A stretch of 23,958 bases of DNA from Candidatus Rokuibacteriota bacterium (GTDB lineage Bacteria; Methylomirabilota; Methylomirabilia; Rokubacteriales; JACPHL01), in contig JACPHL010000161.1 of assembly GCA_016188625.1 (NCBI GenBank), forward strand, positions 1 to 23,958, in the 5' to 3' direction. This document shows, in pieces, positions 7,050-13,052 of the stretch; the stretch's first letter is position 1; each line of letters opens with the position of its first letter. The notes beneath the pieces are model-generated. The model made no database searches and was not told where the DNA came from. It saw only the letters and a list, made by a program, of their open reading frames with translations. Position numbers and translations under genes: made by a program.

Positions 7050-7682
7050 ATGGCGCGGGAGCTGGTCGTCGGGAGGCCCGAGACGCTTCGGGGCGAGATC
7101 CACGAGATGTGCCAGCAGACGGTCGAGATGCTCCGGCTGACGTGGGAGGGGTTCAGGAAGCAGGACCCCCGCCCCCTCGAGCCGGCCCACACGCTGGGCC
7201 GGGAGATCCACCGGCGCGAGAAGGCGCTGACCGAGCTGGTCGTCAGGGTCCCGGCGGCCCCCGGGGTGGCCGGCCCGGGGCCCGAGCTCCGCTTCGTCCC
7301 GATGCACCTGGAACGGATCGGGGACAACATCGAGTTCCTGGTCCGGGCGACCCAGACGATGGTGCGGGAGGGGGTCCCCTTCACCGAGCGGGCGATGCGG
7401 GAGATCAACGCCCTCTTCGAGAAGGCCATCGAGCTGATGGAGTGCGTCCGGGACGCGGTCCTGACGCGGAACCGGGTCCTGGTCGCGCACGTCCTGGCGG
7501 AGGGGCAACGGTACGAGCGGATCGCCGACGAGTACGCCCTGGCCCACCAGCAGCGGCTGATCGAAGGGGTCTGCATGGCCAGGGCCTCCTCGGTCTACCT
7601 GGCCCTCCTCGACTACCTCAAGGGGATCGAGTGGCACACCCGCCAGATCGCCCAACGGCTCTCGGCCGCCCCACCGTCCTGA
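7050..7682 (+). CDS. PhoU-domain protein
   Basis: The 210-residue all-helical protein carries two PhoU repeats. The first metal-binding motif is ERIGD within VPMHLERIGDN (Glu88, Asp92), and the second is ERIAD in YERIADE near 153. PhoU proteins bind metal clusters and, with the Pst transporter and a PhoR kinase, report phosphate status; relatives also act beside Na/phosphate or TrkA-like transporters. No transporter or phosphate regulator is visible here, so its partner is unknown. It overlaps nothing, starts 18 nt after the small upstream gene and is followed 30 nt later by a CoA-transferase. The ATG is preceded by GGAGGGGACGGCC. Confidence 0.85.
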   Translation: MARELVVGRPETLRGEIHEMCQQTVEMLRLTWEGFRKQDPRPLEPAHTLGREIHRREKALTELVVRVPAAPGVAGPGPELRFVPMHLERIGDNIEFLVRATQTMVREGVPFTERAMREINALFEKAIELMECVRDAVLTRNRVLVAHVLAEGQRYERIADEYALAHQQRLIEGVCMARASSVYLALLDYLKGIEWHTRQIAQRLSAAPPS

Positions 7683-7712
7683 CGACCCCCGTCCCCGGGA
7701 GCGAGGAGGCGC

Positions 7713-8897
7713 ATGAGACCGCTTGACGGCATCCGCGTGCTGGACCTCTCGCGGGTCCTGGCCGGCCCGTACTGCACCATGCTGCTGGCCGACATGGGGG
7801 CCGAGGTCATCAAGGTGGAGGAGCCGGGGCGGGGCGACGACACCCGGGCCTGGCCGCCGTTCCAGGGGGACCAGGCCACCTACTTCCTCTCGGTCAACCG
7901 CGGCAAGAAGAGCCTCACCCTGAACCTCAAGGCCGCCGAGGGGCGGGCGATCCTGCGGGGCCTCATCGAGCGGGCGGACGTGCTGCTGGAGAACTTCCGC
8001 CCCGGGACCATCGAGCGGCTCGGGTTCGGGTACGAGACCGTCCGGGCCTGGAACCCCCGGCTCGTCTACTGCTCGCTCTCCGGCTTCGGCGCCACGGGGC
8101 CCGAGGCGGGGCGGCCCGGCTACGACCTCATCGTCCAGGGGGAGTCGGGGATCATGGACCTCACCGGGTTCCCCGACGGCCCGCCGGCGAAGGTGGGGAT
8201 CGCCATCGCGGACCTGGCGTCGGGGGCGATGGCGGCCCACGGGATCGTCCTCGCCCTCTACGCCCGCGAGCGGACGGCGGTCGGCCAGCGGGTGGAGGTG
8301 GCGATGCTGGAGGTGATGGCCGCGCTCCTGGCCTTCCAGGGGCAGCTCTATCTCTCCACCGGCCAGAGCCCCACCCGACGCGGCAACCAGCACCCCTCCA
8401 TCGTCCCCTACGAGGTCTTCCGCGCGGCCGACGCCTACCTCACCGTGGGCGTCGCCAACAACGCCCTCTGGGAGCGCTTCTGCCGGGCCATCGACCACCC
8501 CGAGCTTGCCGCCGATCCCCGGTTCGACACCGAGGCGAGGCGGGTGGAGCACCGCGACATCCTGAGCCCGCTCCTGGACCGGATCTTCGCCGAGCGCCCG
8601 GCGGCGGAGTGGCTGGCGCGCCTGGACGCGGCCGGGGTCCCCGCGGGGCGGATCAACCGGGTGAGCGAGGTCCTGGACTCCGAGCAGCTCAAGGCGCGGG
8701 AGATGATCGTCCCCCTCCACCACCCCACGGCCGGCCCGCTCCGGGTCGTCGGCATCCCGATCCGCCTGGAGGGCACCCCCGGCGCCATCACCGCGCCCCC
8801 GCCGCTCCTCGGCGAGCACACCGAGGAGATCCTGGGGAAGCTCCTCGCCCACAGTCCGGCGGAGGTCGCCGAGCTGCGCCGGCGGGGGGACGTCTAA
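7713..8897 (+). CDS. Class III CoA-transferase (CaiB/BaiF family)
   Basis: The 394-residue protein has the full family III layout. It opens with MRPLDGIRVLDLSRVLAGP, then ADMGAEVIKVEEP, NRGKKSL and ENFRPG. The catalytic aspartate is in GRPGYDL (Asp138), which forms the acyl anhydride and glutamyl-type intermediates on CoA transfer. Length agrees with formyl-CoA, succinyl-CoA:acid and carnitine CoA-transferases. Substrate cannot be read from sequence. There is no acyl-CoA dehydrogenase or racemase gene nearby to suggest a pathway. GAGGAGGCGC precedes the ATG. The stop is followed at once by repeat copy B, which may end the unit. Confidence 0.93.
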   Translation: MRPLDGIRVLDLSRVLAGPYCTMLLADMGAEVIKVEEPGRGDDTRAWPPFQGDQATYFLSVNRGKKSLTLNLKAAEGRAILRGLIERADVLLENFRPGTIERLGFGYETVRAWNPRLVYCSLSGFGATGPEAGRPGYDLIVQGESGIMDLTGFPDGPPAKVGIAIADLASGAMAAHGIVLALYARERTAVGQRVEVAMLEVMAALLAFQGQLYLSTGQSPTRRGNQHPSIVPYEVFRAADAYLTVGVANNALWERFCRAIDHPELAADPRFDTEARRVEHRDILSPLLDRIFAERPAAEWLARLDAAGVPAGRINRVSEVLDSEQLKAREMIVPLHHPTAGPLRVVGIPIRLEGTPGAITAPPPLLGEHTEEILGKLLAHSPAEVAELRRRGDV

Positions 8898-8998
8898 GGC
8901 TCGAAGGGGGGTTGCACCCCCCTCCGAGCCCCCCCCCAAAAGTTGCGGCGGCAAAGCTGCCGCTCGGAGCGGACCACCGGATCCTAGAGGCAAGGGTC
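8898..8998 (+). repeat. Two-hairpin dispersed repeat, copy B
   Basis: Begins directly after the CoA-transferase stop. Hairpin 1 has arms GGCTCGAAGGGGGG and CCCCCCTCCGAGCC (one mismatch), then a run of C, then hairpin 2 with arms GCGGCGGC and GCTGCCGC around AAA, then CTCGGAGCGGA (to 8973). Weaker similarity with copy C (GATCC/TATCC, GAG, AGGGTC) runs to about 8998. The rest of the gap to 9056 holds a degenerate CTCGGAGGGGGCT piece at 9014 and nothing else I recognise. Confidence 0.8.
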
Positions 8999-9056
8999 AG
9001 TAGCGGCTAGACCTCGGAGGGGGCTCTGCTCCTAGCCCGGCTCCCAGGGCCGGCCG

Positions 9057-9084
9057 TTCTCGTTCCGCCGCCTCGCGGTATAAT
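9057..9084 (+). promoter_or_regulatory. Probable promoter of the 9159-12310 unit
   Basis: A perfect -10 TATAAT stands at 9079-9084. The best -35 is the weak TTCTCG (9057-9062) at 16 nt. Transcription would start near 9091, giving about a 68-nt leader to the GTG at 9159. The weak -35 could imply activator help. Confidence 0.5.
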
Positions 9085-9158
9085 GGTGCCAACGGCTCGG
9101 GGAGGCGGCGCGCGGGGAGGCGTCGCGCCCCGACCGCACCCCGAACCGGGAAGACCCA

Positions 9159-9668
9159 GTGCGATCAGCGGCTGCCCTCGTCTGGATCCTGCTCGTCGTC
9201 GGCGCGACGGTGGGGGCCGGGGCTCTGCCCTCGCCCGCCCGGGGTGAGGAGGGCTCGCGTCGGGCGGCCGAGGCCCGGGCCCTCACCGACCTGGGGGCCG
9301 GGGCGTACAAGGAGCGAAAACCCGCGGAGGCCATCGACTATCACACCCGGGCCCTCGCCATCTACCGGGAGCTCGGGCTCCGCGCCGAAGAGGCGACCTC
9401 CCTCGCGGCCATCGGCGAAGTCCTCTCCTACCTCTTCATCTTCGAAGCCGCGATCCCGAAGTACGAGGAGGCCGCCAGGCTCTACCGGGACCTCGGCGAC
9501 GAGGTCGCCCTGGCCCGCGTCACCCTGGCGCTGGGGAGGGCGCAGATGCTGCTCGGCCGCCGGGAGACCGCGGTCCGGCACTTCGAGGACGCCCTGAAGG
9601 TCTTCACGCGGGTGGGGGACCGGGAGCGGGCGGAAGAGGCGCGCACCCTCCTCAACCGGGTGAGGTAG
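9159..9668 (+). CDS. Exported TPR-repeat protein
   Basis: The 169-residue protein has an N-terminal signal peptide: MRSAAALVWILLVVGATVGAG with cleavage likely near ALPSPARG. From about 38 to 165 it has TPR-like helical pairs: ALTDLGAGAYKERKPAEAIDYHTRALAIYREL, an alike second unit with YEEAARLYRDLGD, and a third with HFEDALKVFTRVGD. TPRs bind partner proteins; outside the cytoplasm they often help assemble complexes. No catalytic domain is visible. The GTG start has no strong ribosome-binding site in front, but the signal peptide fixes the start region. It is first in a closely spaced five-gene run. Confidence 0.8.
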   Translation: MRSAAALVWILLVVGATVGAGALPSPARGEEGSRRAAEARALTDLGAGAYKERKPAEAIDYHTRALAIYRELGLRAEEATSLAAIGEVLSYLFIFEAAIPKYEEAARLYRDLGDEVALARVTLALGRAQMLLGRRETAVRHFEDALKVFTRVGDRERAEEARTLLNRVR

Positions 9669-9687
9669 CCCCGTCGGGAGCCGCCGG

Positions 9688-9906
9688 ATGCTCGAGGTCG
9701 TCACCATGCGGGAGATCGAGGCGGTCTTCGCCGTGACCGACGCCCTCGGGATCTCCCGCGAGGCCGTGGTCATCCCCCTCTCCCCCGAGCAGCCGGGGCG
9801 GGTCCGGCGCCTTCCCGGCGGGAAGCTCGAGATCGTCGTGGACGCCGAGGTCCCGATCGACGAGTGGGTGAAGGGGTTGCCGGCCATGATCCACGCCGCC
9901 CGCTGA
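9688..9906 (+). CDS. Small protein of unknown function
   Basis: I do not recognise this 72-residue protein. It is likely cytoplasmic: no signal peptide, membrane segment or cysteine. It reads as helix (MREIEAVFAVTDALGI), strand (EAVVIPLS), a proline-glycine turn, strand (KLEIVVDAEVP) and an amphipathic helix (EWVKGLPAMI), a compact alpha/beta pattern. Start choice is uncertain: ATG at 9688 has only GGGAGCCGCCGG upstream, and ATG at 9706 is possible. It lies 19 nt after the TPR gene and 27 nt before the GlcG-like gene, so co-transcription is likely. Confidence 0.6.
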   Translation: MLEVVTMREIEAVFAVTDALGISREAVVIPLSPEQPGRVRRLPGGKLEIVVDAEVPIDEWVKGLPAMIHAAR

Positions 9907-9933
9907 GGGCCCGCCGGGCCCGGAGGAGGTCCC

Positions 9934-10377
9934 ATGGACACCACCCCCGCCCGTCGTCTCACCCAGGCCGGGGCCGAGCGGATCATGGCCGCGGCCCTGG
10001 CCAAGGCCCGGGAGCTCGGCCGCGCCATGAGCGTGGCCATCGTGGACGAGGGCGGGCACCTGCTGCTGTTCACCCGGATGGAGCAGGGCAAGGCCCACAC
10101 GGTCACGATCGCCCAGGCCAAGGCCCGCACCGCCGCCTCGAACCGGATGCCCACCGGGAAGGTCGGCTCCACCGGCCACCCCTTGGACGACACCGCGGCC
10201 CTGGCCATCACCCTGGCCGCCGGGCCGGACCGCTTCACGACGCTCCCGGGCGGGCTCCCCATCCTCGCGGACGGCCACTGCGTGGGCGGGATCGGGGTGA
10301 GCGGGGGGACCGGGGCCGAGGACGTCGAGGTCGCCCAGGCGGGAGTGGCGGCCCTGGCGGCCGCCGGCCGACCCTGA
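9934..10377 (+). CDS. GlcG/HbpS family protein (heme-binding-like)
   Basis: The 147-residue protein has the GlcG/HbpS fold pattern: a first helix (LTQAGAERIMAAALAKARELG), strands around MSVAIVDEGGHLLLFTRMEQ, the AQAKARTAASNR helix, the LPGGLPILADGHCVGGIGVSGG turn, and an ending DVEVAQAGVAAL. Members bind heme or act as accessory proteins in glycolate, diol and aromatic pathways; for most the role is unproven. It has no signal peptide, unlike the Streptomyces secreted member. GGAGGTCCC stands before the ATG, a near-ideal site. The next gene, a flavin oxidoreductase, starts 23 nt later; a shared redox or substrate pathway is possible but inferred. Confidence 0.85.
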   Translation: MDTTPARRLTQAGAERIMAAALAKARELGRAMSVAIVDEGGHLLLFTRMEQGKAHTVTIAQAKARTAASNRMPTGKVGSTGHPLDDTAALAITLAAGPDRFTTLPGGLPILADGHCVGGIGVSGGTGAEDVEVAQAGVAALAAAGRP

Positions 10378-10400
10378 CCCGGCCGGGCGCGGAGGAGCGG

Positions 10401-11645
10401 GTGCCGCGAGCGGTCGTGATCGGCGGCGGGGCCATCGGCGTGGCCTCCGCCCACTACCTCGAGGGAACCGGCTGGGAGGTCACGCTCCTGGACCGCGGGG
10501 AGATCGGACGGGGCTGCTCCTACGGGAACTCCTGCCTCATCGTCCCCAGCCACTCGCACCCCATCCCCGGCCCCGGGGTGCTGGGCCAGGCCCTCCGCTG
10601 GATGCTCAGGCGAGACAGCCCCTTCTACGTGCGGCCCCGCCTCGATCCGGGCCTCCTCCGCTGGGCCTGGCAGTTCCGGGGCTTCTGCCGCCCGGAGGCC
10701 GCGGCGCGGGGGTTCGAGGCGCTGCTCGCCCTCAGCCGGGCAAGCCTCCCGCTCTTCGAGGAGCTGGCCCGGACCCCCGGGATCGACTTCTTCTACCAGC
10801 GCAAGGGGCTCCTCCACGTCTACCTCTCCGACCGGGGGGCCGCCGGGGCCCGGCACGAGCAGGAGGTGCTCGAGAGAGCGGGGTTCCGGGTCCGCCTCCT
10901 CTCAGGCCCGGAGACCCTGGAGTTCGAGCCGGCCCTCAGCCCCCGCGTCCGGGGCGGGCTCTACATCGAGGGGGAGGCCCACGGCCACGCCTTCGGCTAT
11001 GTCCGGGCCCTGGCCGCGCACGTGGAGAAGCGCGGGGCGCGGGTGCTCCCCCACCGCGCCGTGTCCCGGATCGTCGTCGAGCGCGGGCGGGTGGACCGGG
11101 TCGTCACCGCCTCACCCGTCGAGGAGCTCCCCGCCGACCTCGTGGTGCTGGCGGCCGGGGCCTGGACGCCCGAGCTGGCCGCGTCGCTGGGGATCTGGAT
11201 CCCCCTCCAGCCGGCCAAGGGGTACAGCTGCACCATCGACGACTTTCCGGGCTCGCCCCGCGTGCCGATCCTGATCCAGGAGCGGCGGGTCATCGTCACG
11301 CCGCTCGGAGACCGTCTCCGCTTCGGGGGGACCCTCGAGCTGGCGGGCTATGACCTCGCCATCGACGAGACCCGGTACCGGGCGGTGGTGCGGGCCGGGC
11401 GGGAGGTCCTCCGCACCCCGTTCGAGCTGGGGAACGCAGAGGCCTGGTGCGGCCTCCGGCCCGTCACGCCCGACGGGTTGCCGATCATCGCTCGGGCGCC
11501 CGGCGTCGAGGGCCTGATCGTGGCCACCGGGCACGCCATGCTGGGCTTCACCCAGTCGCCGATCACCGGGAAGCTGGTGGCCGAGCTGGCCAACGGCCAG
11601 GCCCCATCGGTCCCCCTGACCCCCTTCCGCCTCGACCGCTTTTAG
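10401..11645 (+). CDS. FAD-dependent amino-acid oxidoreductase (DadA-like)
   Basis: The 414-residue protein starts with an FAD-binding Rossmann motif (VVIGGGAIG, Gly8-Gly13), as in D-amino-acid dehydrogenase DadA and glycine/sarcosine oxidases. SYGNSCLIVPSHSHP follows near 40, the substrate domain lies in the middle, and the C-terminal FAD-contacting end is VATGHAMLGFTQSP. It probably oxidises an amino acid or related amine with electrons passed to a membrane quinone or oxygen; the substrate is unknown. GGAGGAGCG sits 5 nt before the GTG at 10401, which is why I chose it; the open frame runs further upstream through the GlcG-like gene but has no start signal there. Length is typical (about 410-430). 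Confidence 0.88.
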   Translation: MPRAVVIGGGAIGVASAHYLEGTGWEVTLLDRGEIGRGCSYGNSCLIVPSHSHPIPGPGVLGQALRWMLRRDSPFYVRPRLDPGLLRWAWQFRGFCRPEAAARGFEALLALSRASLPLFEELARTPGIDFFYQRKGLLHVYLSDRGAAGARHEQEVLERAGFRVRLLSGPETLEFEPALSPRVRGGLYIEGEAHGHAFGYVRALAAHVEKRGARVLPHRAVSRIVVERGRVDRVVTASPVEELPADLVVLAAGAWTPELAASLGIWIPLQPAKGYSCTIDDFPGSPRVPILIQERRVIVTPLGDRLRFGGTLELAGYDLAIDETRYRAVVRAGREVLRTPFELGNAEAWCGLRPVTPDGLPIIARAPGVEGLIVATGHAMLGFTQSPITGKLVAELANGQAPSVPLTPFRLDRF

Positions 11646-11683
11646 GTCCGAGCAACCCAGGGGGGCGCGAGGAGGAGGTGCTC

Positions 11684-12310
11684 ATGGATCAGCCGGCGCT
11701 CTACACCATCCTGCGGAAGCTGGACCGCCTCGAACGGGAGCACCGCCGCGGCAAGCGGACCCTGGCGCGACGGCTGGATCGCCTGGAGCAGGAGAGCCGC
11801 CGCCTGAAACGCTTGGGGGCCGCCTGGCTGGGCGGGATCGCCGTCGTCGCCCTGGGCGGGATCGCCGTCGTCGCCCTGGGCGGGCCCAGGACCCTGCCCA
11901 AGGTGATCGAGGCCGAACGGGTCGTCCTCCGGGACGCGCGCGGGCTGGCCCGGGTCGGCCTCGGGATCGCCCCCGACGACAGGGCGGGCCTCGTCCTCTA
12001 CGACCGGGACGCCCGGCCCCTCGCCGCGCTCCAGGTCTCGCCCGACGGCTCGACGGGCCTCGCCCTCGGCGTCCGGGACGGGAGCGGCCGCGCCGTCCTG
12101 ACGGTGGAGACCGACGGGTCCGCCCAGCTGGGCCTCTCCGACGCCGGGGACGCCGATCCGCCCCGCGCCTGGCTCCGGGTGCGATCGGACGGCCTGCGCG
12201 AGCTCGGCCTGGCCGACCGGAACGGCCGGGAGCGGGCCCTGATCGCCGTCGCGCCCGCCGGCGCGCCGAGCCTCACCCTGAGCGGGGAGACCGTCTTCAG
12301 GGCGCCCTAG
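11684..12310 (+). CDS. Membrane-anchored protein with beta-repeat ectodomain
   Basis: The 208-residue protein starts with a charged helix (about 1-45), probably a coiled coil, rich in Arg and Glu with heptad-like LDRLEREHRR and LDRLEQESRR. A single membrane segment follows at about 43-66 (AAWLGGIAVVA repeated). The rest contains imperfect repeats of about 25-30 residues, such as VVLRDARGLARVGLGIAPD, LVLYDRDARPLAALQVSPDG and LTVETDGSAQLGLSDAGD, predicting beta hairpins. The layout suggests a cytoplasmic coiled coil and an outside repeat domain. I cannot assign a function. The membrane segment contains an exact 24-bp tandem duplication. The ATG follows GAGGAGGTGCTC. Confidence 0.75.
   Translation: MDQPALYTILRKLDRLEREHRRGKRTLARRLDRLEQESRRLKRLGAAWLGGIAVVALGGIAVVALGGPRTLPKVIEAERVVLRDARGLARVGLGIAPDDRAGLVLYDRDARPLAALQVSPDGSTGLALGVRDGSGRAVLTVETDGSAQLGLSDAGDADPPRAWLRVRSDGLRELGLADRNGRERALIAVAPAGAPSLTLSGETVFRAP
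11828..11884 (+). repeat. 24-bp in-frame tandem duplication in the membrane segment
   Basis: Units at 11828-11851 and 11852-11875 are identical, and the first 9 bases of a third follow to 11884. Each unit encodes LGGIAVVA (residues 49-56 and 57-64). Identity at synonymous positions suggests a recent duplication by slippage. One unit fewer would leave a membrane segment of about 15 residues. Confidence 0.9.
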
Positions 12311-12374
12311 TCCGCTGCGACCCCGAGATATAGGGCTGACCGGATCCCCGCCTACCGTCAGTGGCGCATTTTGC

Positions 12375-12405
12375 TTGACACGGCCACCCGGCGCTACGGT
12401 ACCCT
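12375..12405 (+). promoter_or_regulatory. Possible promoter of the response regulator
   Basis: A perfect -35 TTGACA (12375-12380) is followed after 19 nt by TACCCT (12400-12405). The long spacer and imperfect -10 make it weaker than others here. The rest of the 12311-12432 gap shows nothing I recognise. Confidence 0.4.
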
Positions 12406-12432
12406 GGCGGCAGGCTCGAACGCAGGCGGACT

Positions 12433-12852
12433 GTGGAGGACCGGCCGGCCGTGCAGGTGAAGGGCGCGCGGATCCTCGTGGTGGATGACGACCCCGAGAT
12501 CCTGGAGCTCCTGCGCGACGCCCTGCGGCTCGCCGGATACGAGCCCGAGGCGACCACCGACAGCGTGGCGGCCATGGCCGGGCTCGCCGCCGGGGGGTAC
12601 GATCTCGTGCTCAGCGACATCATGATGCCCGAGGTCAGCGGCCTCCGCCTCCTGTCGGCGGCCAAGCGCGCCTCGCCCGGCACCGAGGTCATCCTTCTCA
12701 CGGGCCACCCGACCCCGGAGCGGGCCCTCGAGGCGGCCCGGGGCGGGGCCTTCGCCTGCCTCGCCAAACCGTTCAGGATCGACGAGCTCCTGGCCCGGGT
12801 CCAGCAGGCCCTGGCGAAGCAGCACAGCGGGTCGGCGGCGGCCTCCCCCTGA
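12433..12852 (+). CDS. Single-domain response regulator (CheY-like receiver)
   Basis: The 139-residue protein is a receiver domain only. The acidic pocket is VVDDDPE (Asp18-Asp20), the phosphoacceptor is Asp62 in LVLSDIMMPE, the switch threonine is Thr90 in LLTGH, and the conserved lysine is Lys112 in AKPF. No DNA-binding or enzyme domain follows; about 20 Ala/Ser/Gln residues close it. It would pass a histidine-kinase signal by protein contact. No kinase gene lies nearby. Start may be the GTG at 12433 or at 12451. It stands just upstream of the GGDEF-ATPase gene, though that gene has its own promoter. A link is inferred. Confidence 0.9.
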   Translation: MEDRPAVQVKGARILVVDDDPEILELLRDALRLAGYEPEATTDSVAAMAGLAAGGYDLVLSDIMMPEVSGLRLLSAAKRASPGTEVILLTGHPTPERALEAARGGAFACLAKPFRIDELLARVQQALAKQHSGSAAASP

Positions 12853-12860
12853 CCCCGCCC

Positions 12861-12877
12861 GGGGGGCGAGGCCCCCC
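12861..12877 (+). terminator. Hairpin after the response regulator gene
   Basis: Arms GGGGGGC and GCCCCCC enclose a GAG loop, 8 nt after the stop, followed by TCCGGTCCGAGG. It resembles hairpin 1 of the dispersed repeat, but no hairpin 2 follows. There is no T run, so termination would be Rho-aided or the role different. Confidence 0.4.
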
Positions 12878-12910
12878 CTCCGGTCCGAGGGCCTTCACGC
12901 CGCTCAAAAC

Positions 12911-12939
12911 TTGACACGCTCCCCGATCCCGCCTAGACT
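12911..12939 (+). promoter_or_regulatory. Promoter of the GGDEF-ATPase gene
   Basis: TTGACA (12911-12916), 17-nt spacer, TAGACT (12934-12939), the strongest form of the local consensus. Predicted start near 12946 leaves a leader of about 107 nt. The leader contains a small hairpin with a TTCGG loop at about 12986-13002 but no c-di-GMP riboswitch motif that I can see. Confidence 0.75.
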
Positions 12940-13052
12940 CCCCTCGGGTTGACAGGGTCTGGCCCACACACCCCCGCCTCGCCACGGCCGTTTCGGACGG
13001 TCTCCCGGAGGGGGCCTGAGGACGGAATGAGCTAGGGGTTCAGGGCGACCGG

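Noticed and set aside
8898-8930. Hairpin 1 of the repeat as a plain Rho-independent terminator
   Set aside because: No T run follows in any copy and a second conserved hairpin follows each, so a simple terminator does not explain the element, though some effect on termination is possible.
6222-8993. A 923-codon minus-strand open frame
   Set aside because: It runs antisense to four well-recognised plus-strand genes and has the Arg/Gly/Pro/Asp/His bias of a high-G+C shadow frame.
12946-13052. c-di-GMP riboswitch in the leader of the GGDEF gene
   Set aside because: The leader is long enough, but I see no GEMM-type core motif; only a small TTCGG-loop hairpin.
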